Source of the DNA: a virus
Strand: one strand, 5' to 3'
Length of the DNA: 26,292 nucleotides
IMG/VR virus record: IMGVR_UViG_3300032282_002276
Coordinates: 1-26,292 of that record
The first letter of the stretch is position 1; each line of letters begins with the position of its first letter. Made by a program: the position numbers and the translations under genes. The notes under the pieces are model-generated. The model worked only from the letters and a program-made list of their open reading frames with translations, ran no database searches and was not told the DNA's origin. Below are positions 22,583-26,292 of this stretch, piece by piece.

Positions 22583-22954
22583 ATGCTTTCTGATATCCTA
22601 AACTCAATCAATCAGACCAAGGAAAACCTCCTATCCAAAGACCCCCGTCTGGAAAAGGATTATGTTCCCTTTGTCATCAATAAGTGTTTTTCTTACTTTC
22701 CTGATACCATCTTTTATTCCAACCGCATGAATCAGATGGCATTTATGGATAAGAAAATGCAATATGATTATTATATACATTCCATAACCAAGAGGAAACG
22801 ATTCTCTAAATGGATCAAATCAGAGCAAAATGCAGATATAGAAATCATAAAAGAAGTCTATGGTTATTCTGATGCTCGAGCTCGTGAGGTAGTTGACTTG
22901 ATTCCGATGGATAAATTGCGGGATTTTGTCCAAAAAGGTGGTCAAAAACGGTAA
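22583..22954 (+). CDS. gp62: gp62-like clamp loader small subunit
   Basis: 123 aa from the ATG at 22583, one base after the gp44 stop; a GTG at 22568 would add five residues and overlap gp44. T4 gp62 is longer (187), but marine T4-likes have a short form. Segments FVINKCFSYFPDTIFYSNRM, then KKMQYDYYIHSITKRKRFSKW and VYGYSDARAREVVDLI are characteristic of it. No RBS of its own is obvious, so coupling to gp44 is likely, as in T4. Confidence 0.9.
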   Translation: MLSDILNSINQTKENLLSKDPRLEKDYVPFVINKCFSYFPDTIFYSNRMNQMAFMDKKMQYDYYIHSITKRKRFSKWIKSEQNADIEIIKEVYGYSDARAREVVDLIPMDKLRDFVQKGGQKR

Positions 22955-22957
22955 ACT

Positions 22958-22965
22958 TATAAATA
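22958..22965 (+). promoter_or_regulatory. Perfect late promoter before regA
   Basis: TATAAATA, an exact late octamer, 24 bases before the regA ATG, with RBS GGAG (22980-22983) between. It could give late expression of regA and of the glycosyltransferase genes that follow with short gaps or overlaps. Confidence 0.7.
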
Positions 22966-22989
22966 TTTTCTGTCAAACTGGAGTATATT

Positions 22990-23388
22990 ATGACTGAAGA
23001 TATTTTTGAGGGATTGGGTGTAGAGATAAAATTGAGTTCGGAACAAGATTTCCTTAAAGTAAAGGAAACCCTTACTCGTTTAGGTGTCTCGTCCAAAAAA
23101 GAAAAGAAACTGTACCAGAGTTGCCATATATTGCATAAACGAGGTCGTTATGCAATTATGCATTTTAAGGAAATGTTCATCCTGGACGGTCTTGAGAGCG
23201 ATATAACAGTTGACGATATTGCAAGAAGAAACACAATTGTTAAATTACTAGTAGAATGGGGATTGGTAAAAGCGGTTGATCCCGTGAAGTATGCCGATCC
23301 CCAACTTTCTTTGGCAAGATTGAAGATTATTGCTCATAAAGACAAAGACAACTGGGAACTGATACCTAAATACCATATAGGTAAGTAA
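22990..23388 (+). CDS. regA: RegA translational repressor
   Basis: 132 aa (T4 RegA is 122). RNA-binding protein that blocks ribosome access on early phage messages. Very close to T4 RegA: FLKVKETLTRLGV (about 21-33), LYQSCHIL (about 41-48), HFKEM (about 58-62) and a final WELIPKYHIGK. Relative to T4 it has an N-terminal extension of about ten residues (MTEDIFEGLG). The start is supported by GGAG at 22980-22983. In T4 it follows gene 62 and precedes DNA polymerase gene 43; here glycosyltransferases follow. Confidence 0.97.
   Translation: MTEDIFEGLGVEIKLSSEQDFLKVKETLTRLGVSSKKEKKLYQSCHILHKRGRYAIMHFKEMFILDGLESDITVDDIARRNTIVKLLVEWGLVKAVDPVKYADPQLSLARLKIIAHKDKDNWELIPKYHIGK
23365..23372 (+). promoter_or_regulatory. 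Possible late promoter for the glycosyltransferase block
   Basis: CCTAAATA followed by CC, in the last codons of regA and 33 bases before the next ATG. It shares CTAAATAC with the gp23 candidate. It overlaps a TACCTA/TAGGTA inverted repeat (23363-23368 with 23378-23383). Evidence is limited because the bases also encode regA. Confidence 0.3.
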
Positions 23389-23405
23389 CATGAAAGGTTT
23401 ATATT

Positions 23406-24251
23406 ATGGAAAAAGTGCAAGCAATCGGTGCTCCGTTTGTTATAGAGCATTCATCATGTTCTGATTTAAAGACAAGAAAATTTCAATGGACATTGGAAGA
23501 TTGCCCCATCAAGGTATTCATTGATGGTGCTATTATGTCTGGTCTTGAGTATCAAAAGAAAGAAGGCGAGACAAAGGTTGCATGGGTTTGTGAATCCAGG
23601 ACAATCTTTCATGCCATGAGTGTTCCTCGCGATACTTGGGTAAACAATCTTGAAAAAATTTGTGAGCATTATGATGTTGTATACACATCTGAACGAGAGT
23701 TGCTTTCTGTGCATCCTAAGATGCAATTTGCTTATGCTGGTAGCAATCTTCCTTGGATCAAACCACAATCTGAGGATATGTCCATTGAGAAAACCAAGTT
23801 CTGTTCCATAATTTCTTCTCCTAAAAATTATGCATATGGTCATAAGATGCGACATGCTATTGCCACTACATTCAAGGATCACATTGATGTCTTTGGTGGT
23901 GTAAACGATTCTCCAAGAGTTTCTGGTATTGATAAGTGGGACAAGACTCCAGGACTCAAGGATTACATGTTCTCTTTTGTAGTGGAGAACGATAGATATC
24001 CAACATATTATACCGAAAAACTAACCGATTGTTTCATGGTTGGAACCATTCCAATCTATTGGGGAGCTCCCGACATTGGTGATATCTTTGACATCAATGG
24101 ATTTGTCATGCTTACTCCTGATTTTGATTTGAGAACATTGACAAAGGAATTGTTTGAATCTAAGATTGAATCTGCACTTAAGAATTATCAAATCTGCATT
24201 GACTTGGAAATGGCAGATGATTATCTCTATTCTAAAATAAAGCAACTATAA
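23406..24251 (+). CDS. GT10-type (fucosyltransferase-like) glycosyltransferase
   Basis: 281 aa. The C-terminal half carries the family pattern of alpha-1,3-fucosyltransferases: SFVVENDRYP (190-199), YYTEKLTDCFMVGTIPIYWG (201-220) and APDIGDIFD just after. The N-terminal half (VAWVCESRTI, VVYTSERELL) fits the acceptor-side domain. Such enzymes transfer a sugar, usually fucose from GDP-fucose, to glycans. No signal peptide or membrane anchor is seen, so a cytoplasmic enzyme acting on phage proteins or host glycan precursors is likely. RBS AAAGG lies before the ATG; the next gene begins one base after its stop. Confidence 0.85.
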   Translation: MEKVQAIGAPFVIEHSSCSDLKTRKFQWTLEDCPIKVFIDGAIMSGLEYQKKEGETKVAWVCESRTIFHAMSVPRDTWVNNLEKICEHYDVVYTSERELLSVHPKMQFAYAGSNLPWIKPQSEDMSIEKTKFCSIISSPKNYAYGHKMRHAIATTFKDHIDVFGGVNDSPRVSGIDKWDKTPGLKDYMFSFVVENDRYPTYYTEKLTDCFMVGTIPIYWGAPDIGDIFDINGFVMLTPDFDLRTLTKELFESKIESALKNYQICIDLEMADDYLYSKIKQL

Positions 24252-24252
24252 T

Positions 24253-24918
24253 ATGAAAACTGAAATCGTATCCTTTTATTGCGATATAGGCAATAAGACA
24301 TATTACAGCGATCATGCTCGTCGTTTGCGTATAAATTGCAATGAGCATAATATTCCACATGATATACGGGAATTGCCATCTCGCGGTGAATATAGGTTGA
24401 ATTGTCTGGCAAAACCAAAGTTCATTCTTGATGTTCTAATGGAAAAGAAGAAACCATTTGTTTGGTTGGATGTGGATTCATTGGTTCATGGCGAATTGGA
24501 TGTGTTTGATGGATTACATGATAAATGTGATATTGCATTTGCATATCAGGGTATGCCACCCCATATAATTCCAACCACTCCAAAAGCATCTCCAATATAT
24601 CTGACATACAGTGAAATAGTGATTGAATTTCTTAATTTTTGGATTCATGAATGCGAAGAAAATATAAAAACCACTACCGAGAAAAAGGTATTTGATCATG
24701 AAATATTGATGTGGAAAGTTCTTCCAATTTATATTCCAAAAATGAAAGTTGGTGCTCTTGGAATAAATTATGCCATATGGCCTGGAACACATATTCCAGA
24801 AGGAATGAGGCCAATGATCACTATGGGAATCGCAGACAATGAATCCAAGGAACAATCCCTCCGCGATATGGGATTGCCACAGGAAATCATAGATTTTAAT
24901 CTAGTGAGGAATCGATGA
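24253..24918 (+). CDS. Putative nucleotide-sugar glycosyltransferase with DxD motif
   Basis: 221 aa. Residues 69-78 (FVWLDVDSLV) contain the DxD metal/nucleotide-sugar motif (D73, D75) in the setting of a GT-A fold. It is preceded by a Rossmann-like start (VSFYCDIGNKTYYSDHARRL) and CLAKPKFILDVL. VFDHEILMW (about 144-152) matches the conserved D-E region seen in such enzymes. Sugar and acceptor are unknown. It is tightly spaced after the GT10 gene and overlaps the next gene by 4 bases. Confidence 0.7.
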   Translation: MKTEIVSFYCDIGNKTYYSDHARRLRINCNEHNIPHDIRELPSRGEYRLNCLAKPKFILDVLMEKKKPFVWLDVDSLVHGELDVFDGLHDKCDIAFAYQGMPPHIIPTTPKASPIYLTYSEIVIEFLNFWIHECEENIKTTTEKKVFDHEILMWKVLPIYIPKMKVGALGINYAIWPGTHIPEGMRPMITMGIADNESKEQSLRDMGLPQEIIDFNLVRNR

Positions 24919-25583
24919 AATTTTTAACACAATTGAACAGTGGTTGTGTAGACATATGCAAGAACATGCTCAAGTCAGCAGAAAATGTTGGAATCGATAT
25001 GAACGATTTTATCATTGCTTGTTTGGATGCAAATGCATATGAGCAAATGAAGCAATATCCAAATACATTTCTCTATAAAGATCAGCAATATACGGGATAT
25101 CAGGATTGGTCATTCGATAAAGGCAGCAACTTCAGACAGATCGTGAAATTGAAATGGAAATTAATTTCCGACACACATAACAAACACAAAAGACTTTGCT
25201 GGGTTGATACTGATATAGTGTTCAAGCAGAATCCAAAGGATTTCTTTGATGCAAATTCAAAATTTGTGTTGTTTCAAACTGATGTTCCTGGTAGTCTGAT
25301 TTGTTCTGGTCTTATGGTCTTCAACGATACAACGGAATGCTGCAACATGATTGAGGAATGTGGTCTGAACGAGACAGAGGATGATCAGATTCTAATCAAT
25401 CAAATCGCCCTGACAAAGTATTCAACCGCTGTGGCATTACTGCCAATGGAATATTTTCCAAATGGACACTTGTATTATACTATAGGAATGAAAGATAAAG
25501 CACTTATGGTTCACAACAACCATATGGTTGGAATTGAAACCAAGATCAATAAATTCAAACAAGAAGGAATGTGGTACTTATGA
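24915..25583 (+). CDS. Putative GT77-like glycosyltransferase with DxD motif
   Basis: 222 aa. LCWVDTDIVF (94-103) holds the DxD motif (D98, D100). It is followed by the typical downstream segments SLICSGLMVFN, a DDQILIN acceptor-side motif and a final HNNHMVGIETK, close to the H-N-H--G---K ending of nucleotide-diphospho-sugar transferases of this kind. The substrate is unknown. It resembles its upstream neighbour in length and layout, so the pair may be a divergent tandem duplication or may act in sequence. It overlaps both neighbours by 4 bases. Confidence 0.75.
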   Translation: MKFLTQLNSGCVDICKNMLKSAENVGIDMNDFIIACLDANAYEQMKQYPNTFLYKDQQYTGYQDWSFDKGSNFRQIVKLKWKLISDTHNKHKRLCWVDTDIVFKQNPKDFFDANSKFVLFQTDVPGSLICSGLMVFNDTTECCNMIEECGLNETEDDQILINQIALTKYSTAVALLPMEYFPNGHLYYTIGMKDKALMVHNNHMVGIETKINKFKQEGMWYL

Positions 25584-26292
25584 TTTATAGTAAAGAGCAA
25601 TTCAGACCAGCACCCGAATATCCAGTTTATCCACCATATCATCAAGGCGACTATCTTGAGGATTACTTCTATAATAAATTTGCCAAGGAACTGCCAGAAG
25701 TAAGTAGAGACTATATTGGAATCAGTTGGACTACTTTGTATTGTGATAACAAACGCATGGGATTGCAATCATATCTAAACACAATTCCAAAGACTGGAAA
25801 ATATTTTACGGTCAGTCAGCATGATGATGCACCTGTAGAGGATCTTCCTCCAGATACACTTTGCTTTTCTGCGGGTGGAAATGTGAAGGGGAGGAATATC
25901 ATTCCTATTCCCTTGGTGTGTTCCAAGTTGCCAATTCAGTTGCCAGAGAACATGCCTAGAAAATTACTAGCGTCTTTTGTTGGTTCCAATACACATCCCA
26001 TTCGTGTGAAGATGTTTGAAGCGTGTAAGTCATCTGAGAATATTGCAATATACATGAAGGGTTGGACACCAGAAGTTGGTAGACCAGAATTTGAAACATT
26101 TGTGAATGTTACAGCAAACAGCAAGTTTGCGTTATGTCCACGCGGTTATGGACTGAATAGTTTCAGATTGTATGAAGCAATGCAATTGCAGACCATTCCA
26201 GTCATCATCACTAATGAGTATTATCTGCCATGGGAAGATGAGTTGAATTGGGAAGAGTTCTCAGTATTGATTGAGGAAGATCAGATTCCATA
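25580..26292 (+). CDS. Exostosin-like (GT47) glycosyltransferase, partial
   Basis: An open frame runs from the ATG at 25580 (overlapping the previous stop by 4 bases) off the window end after 237 codons. Near its 3' end it has NSKFALCPRGYGLNSFRLYE followed by AMQLQTIPVIITNEYYLPW and ELNWEEFSVLI, the conserved C-terminal region of exostosin-family enzymes. An N-terminal region with SFVGSNTHPIRVKMF-like sequence fits as well. Only the stop is missing; perhaps 30-60 residues lie outside. It is the fourth glycosyltransferase-type gene in a row. Confidence 0.82.
   Translation, partial: MIYSKEQFRPAPEYPVYPPYHQGDYLEDYFYNKFAKELPEVSRDYIGISWTTLYCDNKRMGLQSYLNTIPKTGKYFTVSQHDDAPVEDLPPDTLCFSAGGNVKGRNIIPIPLVCSKLPIQLPENMPRKLLASFVGSNTHPIRVKMFEACKSSENIAIYMKGWTPEVGRPEFETFVNVTANSKFALCPRGYGLNSFRLYEAMQLQTIPVIITNEYYLPWEDELNWEEFSVLIEEDQIP

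Noticed and set aside
23390-23464. Short frame MKGLYYGKS... starting 16 bases before the GT10 ATG
   Set aside because: It stops after 24 codons; the GT10 frame has a complete family pattern and its own RBS, so this is probably chance.
23466-23882. Minus-strand open frame of 138 codons under the GT10 gene
   Set aside because: Antisense to a gene with clear GT10 motifs; no recognisable protein features or promoter.
1-26292. tRNA genes, insertion sequences, CRISPR arrays
   Set aside because: No cloverleaf-like sequence, transposase-like frame, terminal inverted repeats or regularly spaced repeats were seen; coding density leaves almost no room.

Overview
This window is a contiguous block of a T4-like (myovirus) phage genome. 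It is AT-rich, and every convincing gene is on the + strand. Neighbours usually overlap by a few bases or are separated by only tens of bases. The order 13-14-15-16-17-18-19-20-(67-like)-21-x-22-23-(tube-like)-uvsY-uvsW-x-55-47-(SET)-46-(adhesin-like)-x-45-44-62-regA resembles marine/cyanophage-type T4-likes more than T4 itself: there is no gene 24 after 23, and uvsY/uvsW directly follow the capsid genes. The host cannot be read from this window; no photosynthesis or host-metabolism genes are present.

Bases 1-13532 are the virion block: neck proteins gp13/gp14, tail completion gp15, terminase gp16/gp17, a strikingly short sheath gp18, tube gp19, portal gp20, and prohead core/protease/scaffold (a 67-like protein, gp21, an unknown basic protein, gp22). 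Major capsid gp23 follows, then a hairpin terminator, then a second tube-fold protein. Late-promoter octamers (TATAAATA and near variants) lie before 13, 19, the 67-like gene, 22, 23 and the tube-like gene.

Bases 13518-22954 are mainly the recombination/replication block: UvsY mediator, UvsW helicase, an Sm-like protein, the late sigma factor gp55, the gp46/gp47 nuclease, the gp45 clamp and the gp44/gp62 loader. Host-type (sigma70-like) promoters precede uvsY, gp55 and the small gene before gp45. A perfect-consensus sigma70 promoter points the other way from the gap before gp55. Two unexpected genes sit in this block: a SET-domain protein between 47 and 46, and a small adhesin-like gene with its own late promoter.

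Bases 22955-26292 hold regA (very close to T4 RegA), then four consecutive glycosyltransferase-type genes where DNA polymerase gene 43 lies in T4; the last runs off the window. The block probably acts in modifying host or virion surface glycans.

The most unusual signals are: (i) a hairpin overlapping the late promoter and ribosome-binding site of gp13; (ii) four promoters whose predicted start sites fall at the ATG of genes lacking a Shine-Dalgarno, i.e. putative leaderless mRNAs; (iii) the SET-domain protein; (iv) the consensus antisense promoter; (v) a 14-bp perfect hairpin inside gp44; and (vi) a candidate capsid-targeted membrane-active protein beside the prohead protease.
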